Shown here: positions 1 through 11,763 of the stretch, in pieces
Numbering within the stretch: the first letter of the stretch is position 1
Layout of the letters: every line of letters starts with the position of its first letter
Assembly: GCA_013350335.1 (NCBI GenBank)
Contig: CM023538.1
Location: 62,237,080 to 62,301,079, forward strand
Origin: Chimonanthus salicifolius
Taxonomy: Eukaryota > Streptophyta > Magnoliopsida > Laurales > Calycanthaceae
Reading direction: 5' to 3'
DNA: 64,000 nucleotides
Made by a program: the position numbers and the translations under genes
The notes under the pieces: generated by a model
Database searches by the model: none
Told to the model about the DNA's origin: nothing
Seen by the model: only the letters and a program-made list of their open reading frames with translations

Positions 1-394
1 ATTATTATTTGATAATTATATTATTATAATTAGAAATTACAAGCATGAATAGATATTCAAATGTAATTTATATGTTATTCGTGTAGATTAGTGTAAAATG
101 TTGAAAGTTATTAGTTTCAATATTTTTTAAATTTGTACTACTTTTCATATTTTACTTTATATTTTGTTTTTTTCATGCAGTGTTTTGCAAAATAAACTAT
201 TGAAATAGTTAGGAACTGGGAACACCTGAAACAATTTTCTATCAAGACAAAATCAGAAAAAGTTCAGGAAAATTATGAAAAATATATTTTTGAATCAGTT
301 TGGCAAAAACAAAATGACCTCAACGGGCTTAAAATCAAACTTACTTAGATAAAAAGAGTTTAGCTCTATCGGTTTTTCTCGTATCATTAAAACC

Positions 395-537
395 TAATTT
401 AAGCCGTCTCAGTAAGTGGGAGTTTGTGTGTTCGAGTTCCTATGGCCTAAACTTGGGATGCCTTAAGAATAGTGGGCTCATCCGTGAGGGTTTTAGTAGG
501 ACTCTTTCTAAGTTTTCCACGTGCTAATCTAAAAAAA
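395..537 (+). mobile_element. tRNA-derived SINE copy, degenerate 5' part
   Basis: The sequence contains a B-box-like GTGTTCGAGTTCC, then the family's shared 3' body (GGCCTAAACTTGGGATGCC, GTGGGCTCATCCGTGAGGG), and ends in a short A run at 531-537. The same body recurs at least eight more times in this window, on both strands. The tRNA-like A box is eroded here. Confidence 0.55.
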
Positions 538-1813
538 CCTTAACTTATGCGAGAGTCAATGTTCTACAACAGATAGAGAGTACCTAAAACTCTTTTCTTT
601 TTCTAATACGAAATCTCTATTTATTTATTTATTTACATTTTATAGATTAGGGTAATTTATTTATGCATTGGTAAGGTCTATTTTACCCTTCATTTTATAA
701 AAATAAATTGAAAATAAAAATTTATCAATTTATCACGATAAATTGAAAAATAAAAGAGTTATGGTGCCCCTTTAGAAAAAAAATAGTTTACAGATCAATT
801 CCAATAGATTAGAGTATTAGACTATATTTAAAAGTGAACTCTAACATAGGAAGGCTATTGTTGACTTTCATCTTAAAAACTAATAAAAATATTAGTAATT
901 TAGACATTGTACTATATATACTATTTATTACTTTCATTTATAAAAGGGCTATTTTATATATTCATCAAACAAACATTGATCATTAATATAAAATGGATTT
1001 TATAATAGAAAAAAGAGAGAGTAATGATGACCTGAAAGGATTTATTCCTACTTTACATATCAACAATTATAAATGGAGAAACTTTATCTAAAAATAGCTC
1101 ACAAAAGAAAGAGGATTTTCAAATTTAACTTGGTGATAGGAAGAACTCAGCCTGCTCTGTAATAATAGCACTCAAATATAGAGAAAATTTATGAAAAAAA
1201 AAGACAAAAATAAATAAAGAGAGAAAACTTGATAAATTTGAAGGTTATAAGAAATGTTTTGTTTTGAATGTCCAGTAAAGATTGTCATATGATATTTCTA
1301 AAATTAAAAAAAAAAATAAAAAGGATATTTTTCTATAATCTAAAGTGTGCGTCTCATTTAATTAATCTTTTTGATATAAGTGAAAATCTTTCGATCCACA
1401 CACTGAATGAATTTATAGGTAATTGTATTTTGAAGTTGAATGTGAACTAAAAAATAGAATAAATAAATCAGATCATTTTAAAGTTGAACTTAATATTTTG
1501 TTTACAAGTTTATTGAAACTTTTTACCAAAATTTTACCATTTCAATATCTAAGTATGATTCTCCAACTTTTGCATGCATGCAGAGATCAACTCGAGCCTT
1601 CACGGGCCAAGTGTATTAAACAAAAAAAAACTCTGGTGTATTACAGAGTTCACTGACTCCGTCATATGATTCCTATTGATGATTCCAAAGCTTTTCATTT
1701 GTACGTGACTCTCAAGTTATACTATTATATTACTTCACTAAATTTTGTGTTCTAGTTTTAATTATTATTTTATAGTTCACTGAATGTTGTCATCTCCCTG
1801 AGCAGTGTGAAAT

Positions 1814-1935
1814 TGTCAACGGTCAACAGTCAACTGATAAAGCACTATCTGGGTCCCACATTAGAGAAATTGTCGAGAAAAGAATGAGAAATTCCGTGCA
1901 GCTGTCAGCTACAAACTTCCACAGTAACGTTGACC
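1814..1935 (+). promoter_or_regulatory. cluster of W-box (WRKY-binding) motifs upstream of the P450
   Basis: GTCAA cores, which are TTGAC on the other strand, occur at 1815-1819, 1822-1826 and 1829-1833. A forward TTGACC lies at 1930-1935. Three of the four fit TTGAC[C/T]. They lie 150-270 bp upstream of the start codon, a normal place for plant promoter elements. WRKY control is inferred from motif density only. Confidence 0.4.
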
Positions 1936-2004
1936 GTCACTGAATTTGAAATAAAATATTAATTCACAAGAGCAGTAAAAGCATCTGCAAATATAACAGG
2001 GAAG

Positions 2005-2016
2005 ATCTATATTAAA
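2005..2016 (+). promoter_or_regulatory. possible TATA box of the P450
   Basis: A TCTATATTAAA motif lies about 70-80 bp before the ATG at 2085, in the position expected for a TATA box with a short leader. The region is AT-rich, so chance matches are common. Confidence 0.3.
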
Positions 2017-2084
2017 CATTTTTCCTACATATACTGCACTGTAGTATCAGAACTGATACAAACTATCTCAATTAGAAGAGAACA

Positions 2085-4651
2085 ATGGAAGTAGTTTTCC
2101 TTTGTATCTTCACAGCAATCCTATTATATGTCACTCTTCTCAAACCTTTCTTCAGAGAGAGAATCAATCTCCCACCTGGGCCAAAGCCATGGCCGATTGT
2201 AGGGAACCTTCTGCAACTAGGAGAAATGCCTCACGTTACACTAGCCACCATGGCTAGAACATACGGCCCAATCATCTCTCTCAAGCTTGGCACCCAACGC
2301 TTCATCGTCGCGTCCTCTCCGGCCGCCGCTGCAGAAATTTTCAAGAAAAATGACCGCATCACTTCTGCCCGGTACATCCCACAAACGTATCGTTCGGTGA
2401 ACTACATCGGGTATTCGCTTACTTTCTCATTCGACTGCAACGAGCGATGGAAGAGCCTTCGGTCCTTATGCAAGGCCGGGCTGTTTACAACCAAGGTGTT
2501 AGATTTGCAGGCACAAACGAGAGCGAAGAAGGTCGGCGAGATGATTTCTTCTTTGTTTTCGAAGAGAGGTGAAGTTGTGAACCTCGGCGACAAGGTATTC
2601 ACTGCTGTTTTTAATGTCATGGGAAATGCTGTTTTCTCAAGAGATGTCCTCAATGTTGAAGATGAGGAGGGATCTAATTTGAAGCATAATTTCGATAAGA
2701 TTGTTCAGTTGGCCTTCTACCCTAATGTGGCCGACTTCTACCCTTGCTTTGGTTGGATGGATATTCAGGGATTGAATCGAGAACAGGAAGTTTTCATCAA
2801 GAAGATCTATGGAATATGGGATGAATACATTCAGGAAAGAAGAAAGAATGGCGACGAGAGAAACACAAGACATGACTTCTTGAGTGCCTTGCTGAACTCC
2901 GGATGCAGCGATCTTCAGCTCAAGGCCTTGATTTCTGTATGTCATTATTTCATTACTAATTTCTTTGTCCTGCAATTTTTTTTTTTTTTGAAAATTGATT
3001 TTCTTGATGATTTCTATTTTATGAAAAATGAAATCTTTAGATTTTGTTTTCAATTGATATTTCATAAAATCTTTAGATTTTGTTTTCAATTGATATTAGT
3101 TTCTTTAGTTTAGTGTCATAAAATATTCTTGTAATAATTTATAAAAGAATTCTTTCTATTTTTACGTGGGAGAGATGTAGGTTATGAGTCAATTATGTTT
3201 AATTCTAGATAATGATTGTGATGATGATAATGATCATAATAGTTAAATAATAACAATTTTATACATTAAATAGCTAATTCAACTTATATTTTACTTAAAA
3301 AGATAATGTATGCAACAAAAGAATACAATTGGTTTAGATCTTAGTCTGACATACATCAAATAATCTAAAAATTCATAAACCAAGTCAGATTAGGTTGGTT
3401 CATTGATCAAGCATGAGATAAGCTTAAGATATGGGTTGGATTCGATCATGCAACTAAATGTGCATATGATAAAATGTCTCAGTAGGATTTTGACAAAAAG
3501 GTAAAGGTACAATGAACTTTTCCAATGTTATACTCGTTAATCTTACTATTCTAACTTAATATAGAGAAGATTTAAACAACAAGTAAATCACAATTGTTTA
3601 ATGAAAAAAAATAGCCAATATTCTTTTGATAATCACTTTTAAGTTATTTACTTTTATTAAAAATATAGTAGTGATTCACAAAAGATGAATCGAGGCATTT
3701 AATTACCTTATCACATTTTTGCTCTCATCTCCTAAAATCAGTTACTTGAGTGCTTAATCCGAGAGAGTTGGCTTGATCGTCAATACGCTCTTCTCATAAA
3801 ACGAAGTCTTGAGTTCAATTCAAGTTCAACTCCTCTCGGCCACTCCGAATGTGATTACTCCCCATCGACTTAACCGGTGTGTGTGTATTGAGAGGTTTAT
3901 ACATGCTCATGGGATTAGTCTCACCTCTAATGTCGGGTGAGGATACCGAGCGGGATGCTTTTCTTTTCTTGGAAACTTAGATGAAAGCTGAAACGAAAGC
4001 TGAAATGCTTAATACTTGTGTGGATGGTAGGACATGTTTGTTGCAGGGACTGATACAACAGTAGTAGTAATTGATTGGACTATGTCTGAGCTTGTGAAAA
4101 ATCCCAAGGCGATGCAGAAAGTAAGAGATGAACTAAAGCAGGTCGTCGGAGAAAGAAGAGAGGGAGAGAATGCAGTGAAAGAGTCCCATCTCAGTCACCT
4201 GACATTTCTACAGGCCTGTATCAAAGAATCTCTCCGATTGCACCCACCAACACCACTTCTCGTCCCACGCCAAGCACTGGAAGACTGTGAAGTTCTCAAC
4301 TACACAATACCAAAAGAATCTAAGGTGATGGTAAATGCATGGGCAATGGGAAGGGACCCAAAAATCTGGAACGATCCGTCGACGTTCTCGCCGGAGCGAT
4401 TCCTCAACTCTAATCTAGACTACAAAGGAAATGATTTTGAATTCATCCCATTCGGCGCCGGAAGAAGAATCTGCATTGGGATGCCCTTGGCAAGTCGGAC
4501 TGTTGGGTTGATTGTTGCATCGTTGATCCATACATTTGATTGGTCTCTTCCGGATGGAATGCAGCCTAATGAGCTGAACATGGAGGAAAAGTTTGGTTTT
4601 ACACTGGAGAGAGCAATGCCGCTGCTTCTCATTCCAAACTCAGTGGAATAA
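2085..4651 (+). CDS. cytochrome P450, CYP80-like (two exons: 2085-2936, 4031-4651)
   Basis: Haem-thiolate monooxygenase expected at the endoplasmic reticulum membrane. Exon 1 gives 284 residues and exon 2 gives 206, for a 490-residue protein of normal P450 length. The phase-0 intron (2937-4030) has GT and AG ends. Visible in order: N-terminal hydrophobic anchor (residues 3-20), proline-rich hinge PPGPKPWPIVGN (30-41), I-helix oxygen-binding AGTDTT (289-294), ExxR as ESLR (350-353), PERF (405-408) and the haem loop FGAGRRICIG with cysteine about 432. Phrases around VLNYTIPKES, FLNS, KGNDFE and MEEKFG read like CYP80 enzymes (N-methylcoclaurine 3'-hydroxylase, berbamunine synthase, corytuberine synthase), which act on benzylisoquinoline or tropane alkaloids. 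CYP76 is the main alternative. The substrate is not readable from sequence. Both exons are undamaged and the start has A at -3 (ACAATGG). No other pathway gene is in the window. Confidence 0.88.
2937..4030 (+). other. P450 intron with internal repeats
   Basis: The 1,094-bp intron interrupts the gene just before the I-helix motif, where many A-type plant P450s have their single intron. The open frame runs on past the donor only by chance. A short direct repeat (about 3030-3100: ATCTTTAGATTTTG repeated) lies near the donor. A SINE-like block at 3729-3960 occupies the 3' third. Confidence 0.75.
3729..3960 (+). mobile_element. possible second-family tRNA-related SINE in the P450 intron
   Basis: GTTGGCTTGATCGTCAA resembles a tRNA A box. 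About 40 bases later GAGTTCAATTC resembles a B box. The body is less AT-rich than the rest of the intron. A block of similar design is at 54795-54970. No clear target duplication or A tail was seen, so this is tentative. Confidence 0.35.
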
Positions 4652-4950
4652 ATTTATTTACAGTATTAGAAAAATCTGTGTCATGTATGACTACTTTGTT
4701 GGCTGCAAGAAACTTAGAGAAGTTTCAGAGAGTTCAAACTGCAGTACTAGTTTTAATTCACCTTAGTTTAACAGGTTAATAGGATTAAGGCATATTTATG
4801 TATGTCCCTTCAATATTTAGGCTGCAATTTGGGGTTCTCCTCGATTTAAATAAGACTGATTCAACTCGAAATATGAGTGGTTAACTCAACTCATGTAAAA
4901 TATGGATTTACTGATTTAGTCAATAACTGGTTGATTTATTGAGGCACATT

Positions 4951-5052
4951 GGGTGTAGCTCAACTAGTTGTCTCCTGTCTCAGGAAACAGGAGGTTGCAG
5001 ATTGGAGTCCCCATGACCTAACCTTTGCGTGCCCTACGAATAGTGGGCTCAC
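4951..5052 (+). mobile_element. tRNA-derived SINE, 5' part with A and B boxes
   Basis: GGGTGTAGCTCAACTAGTTG matches a tRNA A box and D arm. It is followed by an anticodon-arm-like inverted repeat (CTCCTGTCT / AGGAAACAGGAG) and a B box GATTGGAGTCC. The shared SINE body follows (GACCTAACCTTTGCGTGCCC, GTGGGCTCAC). The copy stops abruptly at about 5052, where unrelated sequence begins, so it is truncated or interrupted. Confidence 0.6.
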
Positions 5053-6590
5053 AACGATGCTTGGATATCTGCGTTTGCAAGCTGTTACACAGCACCTCTG
5101 TTCGCACCGGGCCTAAACTTGCAGCACTCCAACGAACAGCAATCTGTTCAGCTGTGAAACTGCCAAAACACCAGGATTTAGCCTGGTTTTAGACAAAAAA
5201 AACCTGCACTGTACTGCAGCAATGCACGGCTGTCAATTCACCAGGATTGGACCTGGTTTCTGCAATGTATTGCAGCTAAGAATCTCCACAAAACACCCTG
5301 TTTTGCTAGAAAGAAAACAAGAAAACTCAATTTTATTGATAATTCTCAGTGCCTCCCTAGGCCTGATTACAATGCTTATTTATAATAAATCCTATTGATA
5401 ACATGGAAAGAAGAAAAAGAAAGTTCTAAGTTTTAACGAGGAGCCGACCCTCCCAATCTCATTAGGACTGTCTTATTCCACTGAACTGACTTCTTTTTCT
5501 ATGTGGTGTTGGCTGCATTTGATTCTCTTTGTTCATTGGCCTACTTTACTGGGCCTGTTCTTCGGCTGAATTCCTTGGTCCATTTGATAGAATTCATTGC
5601 CATTAGTCTTTTGATAAAAATTTCCGTAGAAGTCTCACTCCAAAGCTACGATCTCGTCTTCTTCAACACCGATGTCTGCATATATGCTTACGCTTGGATT
5701 GTTTTCTATTTTTAAGTTAAAATTAATTAAAACAATGATCATTTAGATTAAAAGTAATGAGATATAAGTGGGTAAAATTTGAGTTAAAAAATCAATTTTA
5801 AATTAATGCACCAGGTATTTTTAATAATTACAAAGATAAAAACGTCTTATAACTTTGATCACTAAATTTTAATAATTACAAAGATAAAAATGTCTTATAA
5901 CTTTCACTAAATTTTAATAATTTCAAAGATAAAAATGTCTTATAACTTTTATCACTAAAATTAAGTGAGTATAATGTTACTTTTAGAGTTTCAGATTCAA
6001 AATAATGTTACTTTAGAGTTTTAGATTCAAACTTAATCTACTTTTAACTCATCGCGTCTATTTTTAATATGAATAATTTAATTTTTAATAACTCTTAATA
6101 GGCCACCTTCAACTTAATATATTTTTAGTAAACGAATTTAAACTTTAAATTACAAAGTCCTACATGTTTATGACAGACTAAAATCCTGTATATATATAAA
6201 AATAACCCAAGCCAAATTCGGCTGTAACACCCCTAATTAAACATCAAAATGAGTGATTTAATGAAAATTATCTTAAAATCATAAATTAACTCTAATTAAA
6301 CTGAATCATCACTAATTACTTTTCAAATATCCATCCAATAGAACTCTAATGGCTTGATGTGCTGGCATGCGATCTGACTGAAAAAGACATGCAAACACCA
6401 AAGACCAAGACTAGTGGAGTGCAATGATAGCGACCCAATTCAATAATTTCATACAGCTGGATCAAGGCAATGTCTTCTTCAATCAAATCATTACCCAAAT
6501 GTCTTTTAACTTTTCTATTTGATAGTATTATCATAAAAGATAAATCAGATTAATAAAAAATACCATAATTCTCATTCTCGTATTTAATTA
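5053..6590. other. unassigned region, possible retroelement remnant
   Basis: 5060-5480 is less AT-rich than its surroundings and holds an imperfect direct repeat (CACCAGGATT...CTGGTTT twice, about 5172 and 5241). The stretch near 5330-5400 resembles the end of an LTR but has no paired copy or priming site that I can see. From 5740 to 5950 a phrase AAGATAAAAATGTCTTATAAC recurs three times. No gene is supported. Confidence 0.3.
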
Positions 6591-7590
6591 CATAAAAATC
6601 CCGTGTAAAGATCTCTACCTAAATAAAATACCATAATTCCTTTTTGAGAAGTGATTGGTGCACCAACACTTTGATCTTGATTAAAATACTCATTTTCCAT
6701 TTTTCATGAAACCCTTGTCCCTCTTTACCCTTCTTTACACTCTTTTACCCCTCTTCGCAAGTATGGAGCAAAAATATTTTAAAATATTTTTTAATTGATG
6801 AATATTATTTATTAATTATGTTTCATAAAATTTTATTTTTATTTTTTATATTATATGAATTTAATAAAAAATGTTAATAAATTACCCTTCATACCTCTCT
6901 TTGTACCTATGGAGCAAAAATATTTTTAATTGATGAATATTATTTAATAATTATGTTTAATATTTTTTATTTTCTTATTATATAAATTTAGTAAAAATTA
7001 TTAATTCTAATAAACCCTCTTTACCATTCTTCACCCCTTTAAACCCTCTTTACCCTTTTTTACCCCTCTTTACCCTCCTTTACCGCTCTTTGCACCTATT
7101 ACCTTTATTTTTCCCTCTAAACCCTCTAAACTCTCTATACCTTCTTTACCCCTCTTTACCCCTATTTGCACCTATTACCTTTCTTTACCCCTATTTACTA
7201 TTTTTTACCTCTTTTTACCCCTCTTTGCACCTATTACCCTTCTTTACCCCTCTTTACGCCCCTTTACACCTATTACCCTTTTTTACCCCACTTTACCTCC
7301 CTTTGCACGTATTACCCTTCTTTATCCCTCTTTACCATTTTTTACCCCCTTTACCCCTCTTTGTACCTGTTACCCATCTTTACCCCTATTACTCTTCTTT
7401 ACCCCTCTAAACTCTCTTTACCCCTCTTTGCACCTATTACTCTTATTTATCCCTCTAAAAGTCTAAACCACTATTTGCACCTATTACCCTTCTTTACCAC
7501 TCTTGATTCCCCTTTACCCCTCTTTACACATATTACCCTTATTCACCACTTAAACCCTCTTTATCCTTCTTTGTACGTATAGAGCAAAAA
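6591..7590. repeat. dispersed block paralogous to 20190-21095
   Basis: Both blocks open with the right end of a MULE-type element (GTGTAAAGATCTCTACCT here, GTGTGAAGATCGCTACCC there). Both continue with the same AAATAAAAT flank, the phrase GAGAAGTGATTGGTGCACC, an AT-rich stretch with GGAGCAAAAATATTTT, and finally the pyrimidine minisatellite. The shared order of unrelated sequences shows a segmental duplication. Confidence 0.65.
7007..7582 (+). repeat. pyrimidine minisatellite, CTTTACCCCT-type
   Basis: About 575 bp built of 10-12 bp variants of CTCTTTACCCCT and CTTCTTTACC, with a longer periodicity marked by GCACCTATTACC. The strong purine/pyrimidine strand bias leaves reading frames open by chance, giving Leu/Pro/Tyr/Phe-rich frames with no protein character. 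The unit is not the plant telomere repeat. Confidence 0.85.
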
Positions 7591-8180
7591 TATTTTAAAA
7601 TAAATTTTAATTGAAGAATATTATTTAATACTTATGTTTTATTTTTTTTACATTATATGAATTGATTAAATTTATCTATTCTAATAAATTTGTTAATATA
7701 TTATCCCTTTTTGCCCCACTTTTTGCACATATGAAGCAAAAATATTTTAAATATTTTTTAATGGATGAATATTATTTAGTAATCATGTTTTATTATTCTT
7801 ATATTATATGAATTTCATAAACTTGTTAATATATTACCCCTCTTTGCACCTATGGAGCAAAAATATTTAAAATATTTTTTAATTGATGAATATTATTTAA
7901 TAATTATGTTTTATAAAATTTTATTTTTATTTTTTATTATATGAAATTTAATAAAAATTATTAATTCTAATAAAATTATAATATATCCAGATACCTCTGG
8001 TTATATTTACCAAAGAAGATTTTTTATGTTTAAAATCCTTCTTACTTTACTACTGCAATTATTAAATAACATAGAAGTAACCCCTATTCAAGAGTGACTC
8101 TTATTTAAAGGTGATCCCTACTTAGAGGTAATCTCTTTAAAATTTACCCTAAAATTTACCCCTCGTCCAAACATAGCCGA
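7591..8180. repeat. AT-rich tail and possible PIF/Harbinger right end
   Basis: Three diverged copies of a GAGCAAAAATATTTTAAA...TTGATGAATATTATTTA module lie at about 7580-7980. They are followed at 8080-8180 by ACCCCTATTCAAG, TTTACCCCTCGTCCAAAC and ATAGCC. This matches the inner sequence and right end of the Harbinger-type element at 34824-36770, so this is probably a decayed relative. No matching left end was found. Confidence 0.4.
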
Positions 8181-8632
8181 GTTTCTCTTTTCTAGTTTTA
8201 AATTTCCAACGTTACAAATTCAGTCACAAACCAATAACATGAATACACGTCCTTTGATTGATTCATGGACGCTAAGATCCATTCATATGAATATGTAAAA
8301 GATGTAAAAGATATTGAGCTTCTCCTTTTCTTCGGTTCTCAAAATCTAATCACTGAAAGGATGTATCAGTGTCTCTTAACATTAAAAAAAGAGCATCGAC
8401 ACCGATATCCCTATCACTTCTCTAAATACGATACATGAGTCCATAGAGAAGTGACATGAGCAATAAGAAAAATGTTTAAAAATAGATTTTTTTTTAAGAG
8501 AAATATGTTTTAAAAAAAAAAAATATCGGATAATATCAAGATCGATATTTTGCTATATAGCTAAATATCAGCAAATATATTTGTGGGACTCTACACTAAT
8601 TTTGATTTATTTTTATTTTTAGTCTTTAAAAA

Positions 8633-8878
8633 TTTAGATATATATCTTAAATGTAAGCCAATATTATAACCTTTGCTTTCAACTACCCAAGTCTAAAGCC
8701 TTGATGTATGGGTGAAAAAACTGAGAGATGAAAAGAGAGTCTGAGTTAAATCTAATTTAGATATATATCTTAAATATAAGCCAATATTATAACCTTTGCT
8801 TTCAACTACCCAAGTCTAAAGCCTTGATGTGTGGGTGAAAAAACTGAGAGATGAAAAGAGAGTCTGAGTTAAATCTGA
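8633..8878 (+). repeat. tandem duplication, two 123-bp units
   Basis: The unit starting TTTAGATATATATCTTAAAT at 8633 is repeated from 8756 with only a few differences. The near identity points to a recent local duplication. It has no coding potential. The rest of 8180-9800 is AT-rich with a short ATAA microsatellite near 9130 and nothing else recognisable. Confidence 0.85.
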
Positions 8879-9798
8879 CCTCACCCTGGAGGCCTACACT
8901 ATCTTTCTAATTATTTTACCTAGTGTGGAAAGTAATAAAGTATTGAAAGACGTGCACATGCCAATTCAATAATTCGAGACACAACAGTCGAATTGATGGT
9001 AATTGACAGTGACCCAAGAAACAGTGATGATGATAATTGATAGCGATCTAGCACGTTTTCTTTTTCAAATCACTGCTTTTTAACTTTTTTGACATGAAAA
9101 TTGACTGGTGAAAGATTTTTTAAAAAATAAATAAATAAATAAATAAAATATTTCTCAAATTTCCTTTTTAATTTAGACTTGAAAACTTATCATAAAACTT
9201 TCATCTTGGAACTCAAAATCAATTAGTTCAAATCTGACACTTCCCTTTTTGAGGTGGAAGATTGCGAATTAAACTACAAAAATATATACTATTTCACAAA
9301 TTTTTTATACACCCAAAATAAAAGGTGATACACCGACTACTTTCATGGAGATGTAATTGGATTCTATTTGGATTATCTTCGAAGATGAATTATATAAAAA
9401 TCTTAAATTTTAGATTTAGATTCCAGAGTTAGATCTTTTTAAAAAATAAAAAACTTTGGTATTATAATAATTAAATATAAATCAAATTAATTAAAGAGTT
9501 AAAATTTATTATTAAAAAGGTAAAGATCCAACAAAATATATAATTAATGAAACTTTAAAAAAGCATAATAGTGACTTCCAAAAAACTAATTTTAATGCGC
9601 GTATGAAAAAATACATAATAAAGTACAAAAAATCATAATATAGATAGAAAAAAAAATCATAATTAAGATAATAAAATGTGACAGCATCTCACTTGTAATG
9701 CTATCACTTAATTTGAAGTTTAACAGATAGTATAATATGAATATTAGTATTTTTTCTTCATATAACTTAACGAGTAATCTATTTATTTAATAAAGTAA

Positions 9799-10396
9799 AT
9801 AGTTAGGGGAGCCACAGAGACACTCGGTTTTTCTTTTTCTACACCACTCATTTTCAAAATTTTGAGTAAAATAACTCTATTGCCGCCAGATCTTCCTCTC
9901 GGCCTTAGATCCGGTCATCGGGAAAGTTTTTGTCGGCGGGACCCCCCTTATACCCCTTCCATTTTTTATGGTCTATCCATCTGTACTATCAGATCTCTAT
10001 TCGGACTTGCGTGGGATCCTTTTGCAGCTAGTTTCTTCTTCTGCTGCTGCTTTAGGCGACTGAAATCCAATTTTATGGGTTTTTTTCTTGGATCGAAGTG
10101 GATCCTACAATTCTGTCCCAAGGATCTACATCACCATGGTCGCCTCTGACCCACATATCTACGGCTAAAGAAGACTTTAGGTTTCGGTCAACGGTTGGGC
10201 CCACTGATTTTTTTTCCCTCTCTTCTCTTCTGCATATTCGGTTGATCCCACATCCGAACGAAAAATTTGTTCTGCGGTATATTCGGCGGATGTGGAAAAA
10301 TTAATTAGAAGGGCAAAAAGGTAATTTCACCCAAAAATTTGAAATAAGATACGTAGAGAAGAAAAATCACGTGTCTATATGAGTTGCCATAGTTAG
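9799..10396. mobile_element. MULE-type element with 8-bp TSD, GC-richer interior (Pack-MULE candidate)
   Basis: The element is 9807-10388, flanked by the 8-bp direct repeat ATAGTTAG (9799-9806 and 10389-10396). The ends are imperfect inverted repeats of about 75 bp: GGGAGCCACAGAGACAC on the left against GTGTCTATATGAGTTGCC on the right, then TTTTTCT...TCTAC and a shared GGTAATTTCACCC-type inner edge. An 8-9 bp TSD is typical of Mutator-like elements. The interior (about 9880-10300) is clearly less AT-rich than the surroundings, with CGG/GATCC-rich text, as expected of captured gene sequence. No parent gene could be recognised, and the open frames inside show no domain. Confidence 0.7.
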
Positions 10397-10399
10397 TTA

Positions 10400-11029
10400 T
10401 TAGATTCACACATTTACATCAAAATATGAATATATGACTAATAGAATTCATATGGCTTTTTGTCTCCTTTCTTGGAGTATGTTTATGGTAGATTTATATT
10501 TCTTATCGTTTTATGTTATTTTGCAAAATGATTATATGATATATTTAAGAGTAAATTTCATATTATTTTGTATATTGTACTTTTGTTGTGTGTTATATTA
10601 ATATTGTTTGTGTTGCATATTTGATTTTATAGGAGTGGGGGGAAACCATCATCTGTCATAATTTTTTTATGTGATTTAAACATATTTATTTTATATTTTT
10701 GTGTTTTTAAAAGGAGCGCAATGCCTAAATAGGTAATGGATTTGGGAAAATTCAAACAAATTATTTTTAAAAAGAGTATACATTTGGGGTCAGGATGTTA
10801 GGGACCCAAACCCAAACCCAAACCCAAATGAGACTTGATCAGACCAAGCCAATTGATAAATAATCAATATCTTGATGTTGGCAATCCAAATCCAATTTAA
10901 ATAACAACCACCGAGTTTAATATCTTGAGGACTTGAGGTTGCTTCGCAAATTTTTTAATACCTTTGAGAAGAATGTACGACTTTTGGTCTTTATTATCAT
11001 AATTTGTGTGCAACTAAATTGATTTGATA
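10400..11029. other. intergenic AT-rich sequence with a short (CCCAAA)4 tract
   Basis: No gene or element was recognised. A hexamer run CCCAAA x4 lies at about 10807-10829. Confidence 0.5.
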
Positions 11030-11760
11030 ATAATAAGAATTTTGATGTAGGATATATGATGTAATAAATAATAAAATTCTCAATGTTAATTTAGGTTTTA
11101 ATAAAATAATAAATAATTCAAAAAGGTAATTAATTAAAAAAAATCAGAAGTGGCTCGTTTTTTTCATTTTGATTTTGGACAGTGGATATCATCCGTGGCA
11201 GTTTACACTGTATTCTCCACATATAAATTAAAAAAAAAAAGGCCTAGATCCAAACTTTAAGTGGCGATACTCATTTTCGATGAAGAAAATATATATTCAA
11301 ATTTTTAGAGGTCAAAAAAATCCAAGCAATAAAAATGGACTGGCATACAAGAATTTTGACTTGATGCTTAATAAATCAAAGATAAAGTATGGAAATTATG
11401 TCTGTATTGGATAATTTCTCTCTTTAATTTAGAATTCACGATATAGTAGGATTCATGACATAATGCAAAAGTGTCTAAATCCTTTAGCAATTAAATTTTA
11501 ATTGATATAAATTTATATACATTTTCATCTGAATTTTATTCTTAAACACTTGTCATTTCGTATTTCAAGTTTCGAACATTTTTTTTTCCAGATTTTTCAA
11601 TTAAAGAACTCTTTAACAAAGGTGCGGGCTTTTATTATTAAAACCTCAAAATAAAATAAAATAATGGCATGTAAAAAACTAAAATTATCATGAGTGTGAT
11701 ACACGTTGAAGGCTAGGGATTAGAGACTCATTAATCAGTCCTTGTCTACTATTCTGTCTA
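11030..11760. repeat. low-copy dispersed block (also at 15060-15700 and 21110-21450)
   Basis: The block contains TTGATGTAGGATATATGATG, ATAAAATTCTCAATGTTAAT, CCAAGCAATAAAAATGGA and GCTTAATAAATCAAAGA in the same order as in the other two copies. It includes a SINE 3' relic (11182-11240, GATATCATCCGTGG followed by an A run). Together with the block at 13715-13965 this shows that 11-24 kb is built from several diverged copies of one larger unit. Confidence 0.6.
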
Positions 11761-11763
11761 ATA

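Larger units (their letters stand above)
1..2084. other. intergenic region upstream of the P450
   Basis: AT-rich sequence with no convincing coding region. Two short open frames at 1268-1656 are lysine- and asparagine-rich, overlap each other and show no recognisable motif, so I treat them as chance. The stretch holds one SINE copy (395-537) and, in its last 300 bases, the P450 promoter. Nothing else is seen. Confidence 0.6.

Noticed and set aside
7007..7582. Long Leu/Pro/Tyr/Phe-rich frames as proline-rich proteins
   Set aside because: They arise because pyrimidine repeats rarely form stop codons. Overlapping frames are equally open and the same happens at 20.6-21.0 kb.
10807..10829. CCCAAA repeat as an interstitial telomere
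   Set aside because: The plant telomere unit is CCCTAAA; this is a four-copy CCCAAA hexamer and the T is missing in every unit.
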